Shown here in pieces: positions 33,525-47,100 of a stretch of 64,000 nucleotides of DNA (the stretch's first letter is position 1; each line of letters opens with the position of its first letter). The notes below the pieces were generated by a model. The model saw only the letters and a list, made by a program, of their open reading frames with translations. It was not told the origin of the DNA and searched no databases. A program made the position numbers and the translations under genes. Source of the DNA: Chrysogorgia sp. JL179-B06 (lineage: Eukaryota; Cnidaria; Anthozoa; Scleralcyonacea; Chrysogorgiidae); assembly GCA_035772405.1 (NCBI GenBank), contig JAYKKM010000171.1, forward strand, positions 1 through 64,000, given 5' to 3'.

Positions 33525-33747
33525 ACTTGTAAGTTGAAGTTTTGTTGAGATTCCTACTGAAGAAATTTGCAGAAATGATGAAGTCATCCTTTGCCCCACA
33601 CGCTACTCAAATGTCCACCAAATACCTCCAATATTGTGAGACTGACTCGTCCGTAGACTCTAACGCGTTGCCATACTCACGTGGACTAGTTCATAATTTT
33701 CTTCAAATGCTTCGGTAGAATCCCCTCAATCAAAAACTTTACAAAGT
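33525..33747. mobile_element. Foldback element next to the array (left)
   Basis: ACTTGTAAGTTGAAGTTTTG pairs with the inverse stretch ending ACTTTACAAAGT. The clean version is at 53,641-53,848. It ends about 60 bp from the array. Confidence 0.75.
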
Positions 33748-33810
33748 AAAAGCCGCGTTACACCAAAACTTTTTTTTCGTGCAACTTCCGTTACAAAAAA
33801 ACAAAATTCT

Positions 33811-35042
33811 AAGAGTAAGTAGTGTGGAGTAGTAGTAGGAGTAGTAGGAGTAGTAGGAGTCAAGAATAGTAGGAGGATAAAGAGTAGTAGGGGAGTAAGA
33901 GTAGTAGGAGGAGTAAGAGTAGTAGTAGTAAGAGTAGTAGGAGTAAGAGTAGTAGGAGGAGTAAGAGTAGTAGGAGGAGTAAGAGTAGTAGGAGTAGTAA
34001 GAGTAGTAGGAGTAAGGAGTAGTAGGAGTAATAAGAGTAGAAGGAGGAGTAAGAGTAGTAGGATTAGGATTAGTAGGAGTAAGAGTAGTAGGAGTAAGAG
34101 CTAGTAGGAGGAGTAAGAGTAGTAGGAGTTATAGGAGTAAGAGTAGTAGGAGTAGTAAGAGTAGTAGGCAGGAGTAAGAGTAGAAGGATTAAGAGTAGTA
34201 GGAGTAAGAGTAGTAGGAGTAAGAGTAGTAGGAGTAAGAGTAAGTAGGAGTAGGAGTAGTAGGAGTACGAGTAGTAGTAGGAGTAAGAGTAGTAGGAGGA
34301 GTAAGAGGTAGTAGGAGGGAGTAAGAGTAAGTAGGAGGAGGAGGAGTAGTTATGAGTAAGGAGTAGTAGGAGTAAGAGTAGTAGGAGGAGTAAGAGTAGT
34401 AGGAGTAAGAGTAGTAGGAGTAAGAGTAGTAGGAGGAGTAAGAGTAGTAGGAGGAGTAATAGTAGTAGGAGTTGTAAGAGTAGTAGGAGTAAGAGTAGTA
34501 GGAGTAATAAGAGTAGAAGTAGGAGTAAGAGTAGTAGGAGTAGGAGTAGTAGGAGTAAAGAGTAGTAGGAGTAATAGTAGTAGGAGGAGTAAGAGTAGTA
34601 GGAGTGGTAGGAGTAAGAGTAGTAGGAGGAGTAAGAGTAAGTAGGAGTAAGAGTAGTAGGAGGAGTAAGAGAAGTCAGGAGTAAGAGTAGTAGGAGTAAG
34701 AGTAGTAGGAGTAAAGAGTAGTAAGGAAGTAAGAGGAGTAGGAGTAGTAAAGAGTAAGAGTAGAAGGAGTAAGAGTAGTAGGAGGAGTAAGAGTAGAAGG
34801 GAAGTAAGAGTAGTAGGAGTAGAAGTAGTAAGGAGGAGTAAGAGTAGTAGGAGCGAGTTTAAGAGTAGTAGGAGTAGTAAGAGTAGTAGGAGTAAGAGTA
34901 GTAGGAGTCATAAGCGTAGAAGGAGGAGTAAGAGTAGTAGGAGTAGGAGTAGTAGGAGTAAGAGTAGTAGGAGAAAGAGTAGTAGGAGGAGTAAGAGGTC
35001 TAGTAGGAGTAAGAGTAGTAGGAGGAAGTAAGACGTAGTAGG

Positions 35043-35047
<5 letters not shown>
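33811..35047. repeat. Array, purine-rich orientation, 15-bp unit
   Basis: Units close to GTAGTAGGAGTAAGA, with triplet-length variants (extra GTA or GGA) and scattered single-base slips. Almost no C on this strand. Confidence 0.97.
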
Positions 35048-35073
<26 letters not shown>

Positions 35074-35597
35074 GAAAAAAAAATGAAAAAAGAAAAAAGT
35101 AAAAAAAAAAAAAAAAAACAAAAAAAAAAAAAAAATAAAAAAAAAAAAAAGAAAAAAAGAAAGAAAAAAAAAAAAAAAGAAAAAAAAAAAAAAAAAAAAA
35201 AAAAAAATAAAAAAAAAAAAAAAAAAAATAAAAAAAAAAAAAAAAAAAATGAAAAAAAAAAAAAAAAAGTAAAGTATGAAAAAAAAAAAAAATAGAAAAA
35301 AAAATAAAAAAAAAATAAAAAAAAAAAAGTAAAAAAAAAAAAAAAAAAATAAAGAAAAGTAGTAGTATGAGGAGATAAAAAAAAAAAAAAAAAAAAAAAA
35401 GAAAAGAAAAATAAAAAAAAGAAATAAAGGAAGTAGTAAAAAAAGTAAAAAGTAAAAGAAAAAAAAAAAAAAAAAAAAAAAAATAAAAAAAAAAAATCAA
35501 AAAAAAAAAATAAAAAAAAAGAAAGAAAAAAAAAAAAAAAAAAAAAATAAGTAAAAGGAGTAAAAAAAAAAAAAAAAAAAAAAAATAAAAAAAAAAC
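35048..35597. repeat. Poly-A low-complexity tract, 550 bp
   Basis: A runs broken by single G, T or rarely C. It sits exactly where the array changes strand. It looks like failed consensus rather than a natural tract. Confidence 0.85.
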
Positions 35598-36780
35598 ACA
35601 ACCACGCTGATTGCGCTTTGGCATCAGTACACACAGCGGACTACGGCCCGACCTCGACTTCTTGCGACCTCCCTACTACTAGCTCTACATCTACTACTTC
35701 TCCTCCGACTACGTCTTTCTACCTCTACTTCTTCTACTACCTCTACTACTTCGACCGCTGACACTGCTACTACCTCATTACTAACAGTTCTTCTGTCCTC
35801 TACACTTCTTCTACTTCGACTACCTTCGTCGACCGTCTGACTACTTCTTTCTACCGTGCGACGACTCTACCTCGTACGTACTTCTACCTCGACTAGCTTC
35901 TTCTACCTCTAACGACTTCTACTACATCTACCACTGCTTCTACGCTCGACGACGACAACCGTCTACTACTTCTTCTACCTCTACGACTGTTGCTACCCTC
36001 TACTACTTTGTCTTCTACTACTTCTTGCTACCTCTACTACGTCTTCTTACTGCTACTACTTCTTCTACTGCTTCTACCTCTACGACGTCCTCTACCGTGC
36101 TACTACTGCTGTCGACCGCTACGACTGCGTCTACTTCGACCCTACTTCTACCGCTACTACTTCTACCTCGTACACTTCTTCGACCTCTACTACTTCTACC
36201 TGCTAGCTAAGTTTCGTACCTCGACGACTTCTTCTACCTCTACTACCTGGCGTCGACCTCTACTGACTTCGTACTACCTCTACTACTTCTACTCTAGCTC
36301 CTTCTAGCAGGACCTCTACGCCTTCTTCTACCTCTACGACTTGCTACTTCTACTACTCTACCCGTACTACTGGCTACCTCTACTACTTGCTTGTCTGACC
36401 TCTACTACTTCTACTACTTCTACCCAGCGTACTACTTCTTCTACCGTCTACTACGTCGACCTCTACTACTTCTACCCTCACTACTTCGATCTACCTCACG
36501 TACTTCTGTTCACCTCTACTACTTCTACTACCCTACTACTTCTACCTCTACTACTTCTACATCTACCTAGCATTCTACCACCTCCTACGCCATTCGTCTA
36601 CCTCTACTACTTCGACTTCGACTAACGTTGCTACCTCGGACTATCTTCGTACTCTCTTCTGTACTTCGTCTACCTCCTGACCTCCTTCTACCTCGTACGA
36701 CTTCTTCTACCTCCCGTTCTACCTTCGTACCCTCTACTACTTGATACCTCGACGACTTCTTCTACCTCGACTACTTCGAC
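35598..36780. repeat. Strongly degraded array, pyrimidine strand
   Basis: Begins with about 50 bp of non-repeat sequence (CACGCTGATTGCGCTTTGGC), then CTACTTCTACCTCTA-like units with frequent CGAC and GCGAC interruptions. Confidence 0.8.
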
Positions 36781-37195
36781 CTCCCACCCCACAACCCTCA
36801 CTACCCACCACTACCTCCACTACCCAACCCCAACCCCCCCCACCACCACCTCCACGCCCCACCTGCCCACTACTTCCCACCTCCACCACCCTCTGCCCCA
36901 ACCCCCACCCCCCAACCTCACTACTTCCACCCAATCTCCCCTACCCCCACTACCCCCCACGTCCCCCACAACCCCCCCCACCCAACCAACCCACCCCCAC
37001 CCCCACCCCCACCCCCCTCCCAGCCACTCCACACCCACCACTCCCCTCCCCCCCCAACCTCAACTCCCACCCCCCCACCAAACCACCCAACCTCCCCACC
37101 CCCACCCCCTACTACCCCACGACCACCCTACACACCACCACCCACCCCCACGTTCCACCCCCCACCACTACTACCCCCACCCAACCCCACACTAC
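36781..37195. repeat. C-rich degraded segment
   Basis: About 415 bp of CCCCACC and CCACTACC-type sequence with very few T, flanked on both sides by array-like units. Confidence 0.8.
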
Positions 37196-40100
37196 CTCTT
37201 CAACCTATTACTACTGTCACTACTCTACTACTTCTAGCCTCTACTACTGCTACTACCGCTACTATGCTTCGACCCTCGACTACGTCTACCTCTACCTACA
37301 TCGACCGTCGACTACTTCTCCGTACTTCTACGACTAGCTACCTCTACTACTTCTTCGACCCCCCTACTACCTCCGACCTCCTACGACTGTCTACCTCCTA
37401 CCTAACTTCTTCTACACGACGACTTCTACCGCTAACTACTTCTTCTACCTCTATCTACTTCTACCGGACCTCTACTACGTCTACCTCTACTACATCTACT
37501 ACCGCTACGACTTCTTATACCTCTACTACTGCTACCTTCCTCGACCTTTGCTACCTCTACGACTGTCTTACTTACCTCGATACTTCTTCTACCAGCTACG
37601 ACGTCGACGACCCTCTACTACTTCGGCGACCGCTACTACTCCTACTACCTCTACCACGTGTCTGCTACCTGCTACGACGTCTGACCGTCTACTAACTTTC
37701 TCGACCTCAACTAGCGTCGACGACCCTCTACCTACGGCGACCTCGACTACGTCGACGACCGTCTTCTACTCTACCTCGACTAACGTCGTACCTACCTCTA
37801 CTACGCTTCTACCGCTACTACTTCTACCGCTACTACGTCGACATCTACGACTTCTACGTCTTCATACTACTTCTACCTCTACTACTTCTTCTACCTCCCT
37901 ACTACCCCTGACCTCTACTACTTCGTACCTCTACTACTTCTTCGACCTCGACTACTTCTACCTCTATCTACTTCTGTACTACCTCTACTACTTCTACTAC
38001 CTCTACTACTTCTACCCTACTACTTCTACCACTACTACTCTTCTACCTCTACTACTTCTACCTCTACTACTTCTACCGCTACGACTTCTACCTCAACTAC
38101 TCTACCGCTACTACTACGACTACCTCTACTACTTCCTCTACCTCTACTACTCTACCTCTACTACTTTCTACCTCTACTACTTCTACCTACCCCTCTACTA
38201 CTTCTTCTATACACTCGACTACCTTGACTACTCACCTCTACTACTTACTCGACCTACAACTTCTACTACCTCTACTACTCTACCTCTACTACGCGACTAC
38301 CTCTACTACTCTTCTACCTCGAATACTTCTACCTACTACTACTACCTCTACTACGTTCTACCTCTACTACTACTCTACTATCTCCTACGACTTCTTCTAC
38401 CTCTACTACTTCTTCTACTTCTACTACTTCTAACTACTACTTCTACTACCTCTACTACTTTCTACTACTACACCTACCGGACGACTCTACCTCGACGACT
38501 TCTTCCTACCTCTACGACTCTCGACCTCTACTACTACTACCTCTACTACTGCTACCTCTACTACTCTTCTACCTACTACTACTTCTACGACACCTCTACT
38601 ACTTCGACCTCTACTACTTACTCTACTACTTCTACCTCCTACGACTCTCTACCTACCTCTACTACTTCTACCGCTACTACTTCTACCTCGCTACTTCTAC
38701 CTCTACTACTTCACTACCTCTACTAACTTCTATCTACTTCTACCTCTACTACTCTACTAGCTACTACTCTTCCTCTACTACTTCTACCACTACGACGCTA
38801 CGACTACTTCTACGACTCTACTACTTCTACCTCTACTACTCTTCTACCTCTACTACTACTCTACCTCACTCCTTCTTCTACCTCTACTACTACTTACGCT
38901 CTACTACCTCTACTACTTCTACCTCTACACTTCTTCTACTACTCCTCTGACGTCGACCTCGACTACTTCTCTTACCCTCGACTACTTCTTCTACCTCTAC
39001 TACGGCGACTACTACGACTACTCTACTACTTCTCTACTCCTACCTACTACTTCACCTCTGACTACTTCTTACTCGACTACTTCTACCTCTACTACTCTTC
39101 TACCTCTACTACTTCTTACCTCTACTACTTACTACTACTTCTACGACCTCTACTACCGACCTCGACTACTCTACGACTTCTACGACCTCGACTACTTCTT
39201 CTTCTACTACTTCTTCTACCCTCTACTACCTGCTACGACTCTTACTACTACTTCTCTACCTCTACTACTTCTACCTCTACGACTCTTCTACCTCTACTAC
39301 TTCTTACCTCTACACTACTTCTACCTCTACTACTTCTACCTCGACTACTTCTTCTACCTCTACTACTTCTGCTACTACTACCTACTACTTACTCGACTAC
39401 TCTACTACCTACTCTACCTCTACTACTCCTACTTCTACCTCTACTACTTCTTCTACCTCTACTACTTCGACCTCGACGACTTCCTACCCCTACAACTTCT
39501 ACTACCTCTACTACTCTACCTCTACGACTACTACCGCACTACTTCTACTACTCTCCTACGCGACTCTACTACTTCTACCTCTACTACTTCTACTACTACT
39601 TCTTCTACCTCTACTACTTCTACCTCTACTACTCTTACTCCTACTACGACCTACCTACTACTTCTTACCTACTACTCGTACCGACTACTACTACTACTTC
39701 TACTACTACTCTACTACTTACTACCTCTACTCTTACTACTTCTACTACTCTCGACTACTACCGCTCTACTCTACCTACTACTCTTACTACCTCTACTACT
39801 TCTACTACTACTTCTACTACTACTACTTCTCTACTACTTCTACCTCTACTACTCCTACCTCCTACTACTCTCTACTCCTACTACTACTTCTACCTCCTTA
39901 CTACTCTTACCTCTACTACTACTCTACCTCTACTACTTCTACGACGCTCCTACCACTACTACTCTACTCCTACTACTCTTCTACTACTTCTTCTACCTCT
40001 ACTACTCTACCTCCTACCTCTACTCTACGACTCTACTCTCTACTACTACTACTCTACTCCTCTACTACTTCTTCTACCGCTACTACTCTACCTACTACGC

Positions 40101-43100
40101 TACCTCTACTACTTCTTACCTCTACTACTTCTACCTACTACTTCTTACTACTCCTACTACTCTACCTCTACGCTTCGCCCTCTACACTTCTACTACCTCT
40201 ACTACTTCTTCTACCTCTACTACTTCTACCCAACTACTTCTACCTCTACGACCTACTACCTCTACCTCTACTCTACTACTTCTCCTACTACTCTTACTCC
40301 TCTACTACTTACACCTGCTACTTCTTCCTCGACGACTTCTACTACCTCTACGACTTCTCTACCTCCTACTACCTTCTACCTCTACACTACTCCTACTACT
40401 TCTACCTCTACTACTTACTACCTACTACTCTACTACTTCTTCTACCTCTACTACTTCTACTCTACTACTTCTCTACCTACCGACTACTCATACTCCTCTA
40501 CTACTACTACTTCTACCTACTACTTCTACCTACTCCTACTACTCTACCTCTACTACGCTTGCCACCTCTACTACTACTCTTACCTCCGACTACTCTTACC
40601 CCTCCTACTCTCTACCTCTACGACTACTTCTACCTACTTCTACGCCTCACTCTACTACTCTACTACGACTCTTACTCCTACGACTCTTCTACTACCTTAC
40701 GACTATCTACCTCTACCTTCTACCTACTACTTCCTACTACCTCTACTACTTCTACTCTCTACTACTCTTACTCCTACTACTACTTCTACTCTTCCTACTA
40801 CTACCTCTACGTACTTCTTACTCCTACTACTTCTACCGCTACTACTTCCTACTACTCTACCTCTACTACTTACTACCGCTACTACTCTTACTACTCACTA
40901 CTACTCTTACTCTACTACTTACTTCTACTCTACTTCTTCTACTACCTCTACTACTACTACTTCTACTCCTACTACTCTACCTGCTACTACTCTTACTACC
41001 TCCTACTCTACGACTACTACTCTACTACTCTTCTACCTCTACTACTCTTACCTCTACTACCTACTACTACTACTTCTACTACCTCTACTACTCTTCTACG
41101 ACTACTCTACCTACTACTACTCCTCCTACTACTCTACCTCTACTACTCTACCTCTACTACTCTTCTACCTAAACTACTTCTCTACCTCTACTCTCTACTA
41201 CTCTTACCCTCCTACTACTTCTACCTCTACTACTCCTACTACTTCTCCTACTACTACTCTACCCTACTACTTCTCTACCCTACTACTCTACCTACTACTT
41301 CTACTACTTACTCTACTACTCTTACTACCTCTACTACTCTACCTCTACTACTTCTACTCCTACTACCCTACGACTACTCCTACCTACGACTTACCTCCTA
41401 CTATTTCTACCTCCTACGACTACTCTACCTCTCTACTACTTCTTACTCTACTACTCCTTCTACCTCCTACTACTCTGCTACTCCTACTACTCTTACTCCT
41501 CCTACTACGTCTTACTCCTCTACTACGACTTCTACTACCTTACGACTCTTACTACCTTAATACTACTCTACTACTCCCTACTACTCTTCTACCTACTACT
41601 ACTTACCTCCTACTACTCTTACTACCTCTACTACTCTCTACTCCTACTACTCTTACTACTCTACCGTACTACTTCTACCCTCTACTACTTCTACCCTACT
41701 ACTCGACCTACTACTCTTACTCCTACTACTCTACCTCTACTACTCCTACCTACTACTCTTACTACTTCTACCTACTACTCTTACTCCTACTACTACTTCT
41801 ACCTACTACTCTTACTCTACTACTTCCTACTACCCTACTACTCACCTACTACCTACTTCTACTACTCGTACGACTTACTCCTACTACTACTTCCTCCTAC
41901 TACTCTTCTACCTCTACTACTCCTACACTCCTACTACTCTTACCTACTACTCTTCTACCCTACTACTCTTACTACTCTACTCTACTACTACTACCTCTAC
42001 TACTCCTACTACCTACTACTACTTCTACCTCCTACTACTCTACTACTACTCTTACTCTACTACTCTTACAACCCTAACTACTTACTCTACCTACTACTCC
42101 TACCACCTCTACTACTTACTCCTACTACGTCTTACTACCTCCTACTACTTCTTACTCTCTACTACTCTTACCTCCTACTACTACTACTCCTACTACTCCT
42201 TCTACTCTACTACCTACTCTACTACTCTCTACTACTACTCTCTACTCTACTACTCTTACTCCTACCTCTACTACTTACTATACTACTCTACTACTTCTAC
42301 TACGTCCTACTCTACGACTCCTCCTACTACTCCGGACTCTACTACTACTACTACCTCTACTACTCTTACCCTACTACTCTTACCCTACTACTACTCTACT
42401 CTACTACCTTACTTACTCTACTCCTTACTCCTACTACTCTCTACTACTACTCCTACCACTCGACTCCTACTACTTAAATACTTCTTCTACCTCTACTAAC
42501 TCTACTCTACCCTACTACTCTTACTCCTCCTACTACTCTACCTCCTACTACTCTTCTACCTCTACTCTTCTACTACTCTTACTCCTACTACTCTTCTACT
42601 CCTACTACTCTTACTCCTCTTACTACCTCCTACTACTCTACTCCACTACTTACTACCACTCTCCTGCTACGACTTCTCTCCTACTACTTACTCTTACTCT
42701 ACTACTCTTACTACCTCCTACTACTCTTACTACTACTACTCTTACTCCTACTACTTACTACCTCTACTACTCTTACCTCCTACTACTCTTACTACTCTTA
42801 CTACTCCTACTACTCTTCTACCTCCTACTCTTCTACTCCTACTACTCTTACTACACCTTACTACTCTTACTCCTCCTACTACTCTACCTCCTACTACTCT
42901 TACTCCTACTACTACTCTTACTCCTCCTACTACTCTTACTACCTCTACTACTCTACTACACTTCCTCCTCTACTACTTACTACCGCTACTACTCTCCTAC
43001 TACTCTTCTACCCTACTACTTTTACTCCTACTTCTTACTCCTCTCTACTACTCTTACCTCTACTACTCACTCCTACCTCGCTACTTCTTGATACCGCTAC

Positions 43101-44180
43101 TACTTCTACCTTACTACCTACTCTACTACTTACTTCTACTACTTCTTACTACCTCTACTCTTATTCCTCCTACTACTCTTACTACTCCTACTACTCTTTC
43201 TCCTCTACTACTCTTACTCCTACTACTCGTACTCCTACTACTACTCTTACTCCTACTCTTACTACCTACTACTTACTCTACTACTACTTCTACTACTTCT
43301 CCTACTACTCTTACTACTACCTTACTCCTACTACTACTACTCCTACTACTCTTACTACTACTTACTTACTCTACTACTACTACCTCCTACTACTCTTACT
43401 CCTACTACTCTTCTACTACGCTACTTACTACTCTTACCTCTACTACTCTTACTCCTCCTACTACTCTTACTCCTCCTACTACTCTTACTCCTACTACTCT
43501 ACTCCTCCTACTACTCTTACTCCTACTACTCTTACTACCGCCTACTACTCTTACTCCTACTACTCTTACTCCTACTACCTTCTACTACTCCCTACTACTA
43601 CTCCTACTACTCTACTCCTACTACTTCTACCTCCTACTACTCCTACTACTACTACCCTCCTACTCTTACTCCTACTACTCTCGTACTCCTACTACTACTC
43701 CTACCAACTACTTACCTACTACTACTCTACCTCCCTACTTCTTACTCCTACTACTCTTACTTCCTACTACTCTTACTCCTCCTACTACTCTTACTCCACT
43801 ACTACTCTTACTCTACTACTCTTACCACTCTACTCCTACTATTCTACTCCTACTACTCTTACTCCACCTTACTACTTACTCCTACTACTCCAACTACCAC
43901 TCCCTACTCTTACTCCTACTACTCTTACTCCTCCTACTACTCTTATTCCTACTACTACACCTCTACTCCAAACTCTTACTCCTACTACTCTTACTACTCC
44001 ACTACTACTCCTCCTCCTACTACTCTTACTCCACCTACTCCTACACCTCCTACTACTTCTTACTCCTACTACTCTACTCCTACTACTACTCTACTCCCTC
44101 CTACTACTACCTACTCCTACATCCACTTACTCCACCTACTACTACTTCCTACTACTCCTACTCACTCCCACTTACCTCCT
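37196..44180. repeat. Array, shifted unit CTACTACTTCTACCT
   Basis: The 15-bp unit differs from the regular unit (CTACTACTCTTACTC) by swapped C/T order in its second half. Indels are common and fade out toward 44 kb as the regular unit takes over. Confidence 0.9.
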
Positions 44181-47100
44181 AATACTCCACTACTCTTACT
44201 CCTCCTACTACTCTTACTCCTACTTCTCTTACTCCTACCTACTCTTACTCCTACTACTCTCTTCCTACTACAACTACTCCTACTACTACTACTCCACCTA
44301 CTACTCTTACTCCGACTACTCTTACTCCTACTACTACACTACTTACTCCTACTACTCTTACTACCTCCTACTACTCCTACTACTCTTACTACCTACTACT
44401 CTCCACTACTCCACTACTACTCTTACTCCTACTACTCTTACTCCTCCTCCTACTCCTACTACTACTCTTACTACTACTACTACTACTCTTACTCCTACTA
44501 CTCTTACTACTCCTACTACTCTTACAACTCCTACTACTCTACTCCTCCTACTACCTCTTACTCCTCCTACTACTCTTACTCCTACTACTCTTACTCCTCC
44601 TACTACTCTTACTCCTCCTACTACTCTTACTCCTACTACTACTCTTACTCCTCCTACTACTCTTACTCCTACTACTCTTACTCCTCCTACTACTACTCCT
44701 CCTACTACTCTTACTCCTCCTACTACTACTCTTACTCCTACTACTCTTACTCCTCCTACTACTCTTACTCCTACTACTCCTACTACTCTTACCCCTACTA
44801 CTCTTACTCCTCCTACTACTCTTACTCCTACTACTCTTACTCCTCCTACTACTCTTACTCCTCCTACTACTCTTACTCCTACTACTCTTACTACTCCTAC
44901 TACTACTCCTACTACTCTTACTCCTCCTACTACTCTTACTCCTCCTACTACTCTTACTCCTACTACTACTACTACTCCTACTCCTCCTACTACTCTTACT
45001 CCTACTACTCTTACTCCTCCTACTACTCCTACTACTCTTACTACTCCTACTACTCTTACTCCTCCTACTACTCTTACTCCTCCTACTACTCTTACTCCTA
45101 CTACTCTTACTCCTCCTACTACTCTTACTACTCCTACTACTCTTACTCCTACTACTCTTACTCCTCCTACTACTCTTACTACTCCTACTACTCTAACTCC
45201 TACTACTCTTACTACTCCTACTACTCTTACTCCTACTACTCTTACTCCTCCTACTACTCTTACTCCTACTACTCTTACTACTACTCCTACTCTTACTCCT
45301 ACTACTCTTACTCCTCCTACTACTCTTACTCCTACTACTCCTACTACTCTTACTCCTCCTACTACTCTTACTCCTACTACACTTACTCCTACTACTCTTA
45401 CTCCTACTCCTCCTACTACTCTTACTCCTCCTACTACTCTTACTCCTACTACTCTTACTCCTACTACTACTCTACTACTACTCCTACTACTCTTACTCCT
45501 CCTACTACTCTTACTCCTCCTACTACTATTACTCCTACTACTACTCTTACTCCTCCTACTACTCTTCCTCCTCCTACTCCTCTTACTCCTACTCCTACTC
45601 GTACTCCTCCTACTACTCTTACTCCTACTACTCTTACTCCTCCTACTACTCCTACTACTCCTACTACTCCTACTACTACTCCTACTACTCTTACTCCTCC
45701 TACTACTCTTACTCCTACTACTACTACTCCTCCTACTACTCTTACTCCTACTACTCTTACTCTTACTCCTCCTACTACTCTTACTACTACTACTCTTACT
45801 CCTACTACTCTTACTCCTCCTACTACTCTTACTACTCCTACTACTCTTACTCCTACTACTCTTACTACTCCTACTACTCTTACTCCTCCTACTACTCTTA
45901 CTCCTACTACTCTTACTACTCCTACTACTCTTACTCCTACTACTCTTACTCCTACTACTCTTACTACTCCTACTACTCTTACTACTCCTACTACTCCTCC
46001 TACTACTCTTACTCCTCCTACTACTCTTACTCCTCCTACTACTCTTAATCCTACTACTCTTACTCCTACTACTCCTACTACTCTTACTCCTCCTACTACT
46101 CTTACTCCTACTACTAATCTTACTCCTACTACTCCTACTACTTACTCCTCCTACTACTCTTACTCCTACTACTCTTACTCCTCCTACTACTCTTACTCCT
46201 ACTACTCTTACTCCTACAACTCTTACTCCTCCTACTACTCTTACTCCTACTACTCCTACTACTCTTACTCCTCCTACTACTCTTACTCCTACTACTCTTA
46301 CTCCTCCTACTACTCTTACTCCTACTACTCTTACTCCTACTACTCTTACTCCTCCTACTACTCTTACTCCTACTACTCCTACTACTCTTACTCCTCCTAC
46401 TACTCTTACTACTCCTACTACTCTTACTCCTACTACTCTTACTCCTCCTACTACTCTTACTACTCCTACTACTACTCCTACTACTCTTACTCCTCCTACT
46501 ACTCTTACTACTCCTACTACTACTCCTACTACTACTCCTCCTACTACTCTTACTCCTCCTACTACTCTTACTCCTACTACTCTTACTCCTACTACTACTC
46601 TTACTCCTCCTACTACTCTTACTCCTACTACTACTCTTACTCCACCTACTACTCTTACTCCTACTACTCTTACTCCTACTACTACTCCTACTACTCTTAC
46701 TCCTACTACTCTTACTCCTACTACTCTTACTCCTCCAACTACTCTTACTCCTACTACTCCTACTACTCGTACTCCTACTACTCTTACTCCTCCTACTACT
46801 CTTACTCCTACTACTCTTACTCCTCCTACTACTCCTCCTACTACTCTTACTCCTACTACTCTTACTACTCCTACTACTACTCCTACTACTCTTACTCCTC
46901 CTACTACTCTTACTCCTACTACTACTACTCTTACTCCTACTACTACTCTTACTCCTACTACTCTTACTCCTACTACTCTTACTCCTCCTACTACTCCTCC
47001 TACTACTCTTACTACTCCTACTACTACTCCTACTACTCTTACTCCTCCTACTACTCTTACTCCTCCTACTACTCTTACTCCTACTACTACTCTTACTCCT

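Larger units (their letters stand above)
21720..33810. repeat. Left arm of a giant inverted repeat
   Basis: Reverse-complementary to 53,581-64,000. Anchors: 21,720-21,760 with the window end; 24,335 with 61,558; 29,411 with 57,870; 30,684 with 56,574; ACAAAATTCTAAGAGTA at 33,801 with 53,590. It is about 1.66 kb longer than the right arm. About 1.18 kb comes from two insertions, the rest from scattered small extra bases. Confidence 0.95.

Noticed and set aside
34675..35624. Long minus-strand frames rich in Phe or Thr/Pro/Leu
   Set aside because: They are translations of the poly-A tract and the simple array; composition alone explains them.
35990..44182. Plus-strand frames of up to 392 codons (Leu, Ser, Thr, Tyr)
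   Set aside because: Products of triplet-based repeats lacking stop codons. There is no start context, no domain, and the sequence is degraded.
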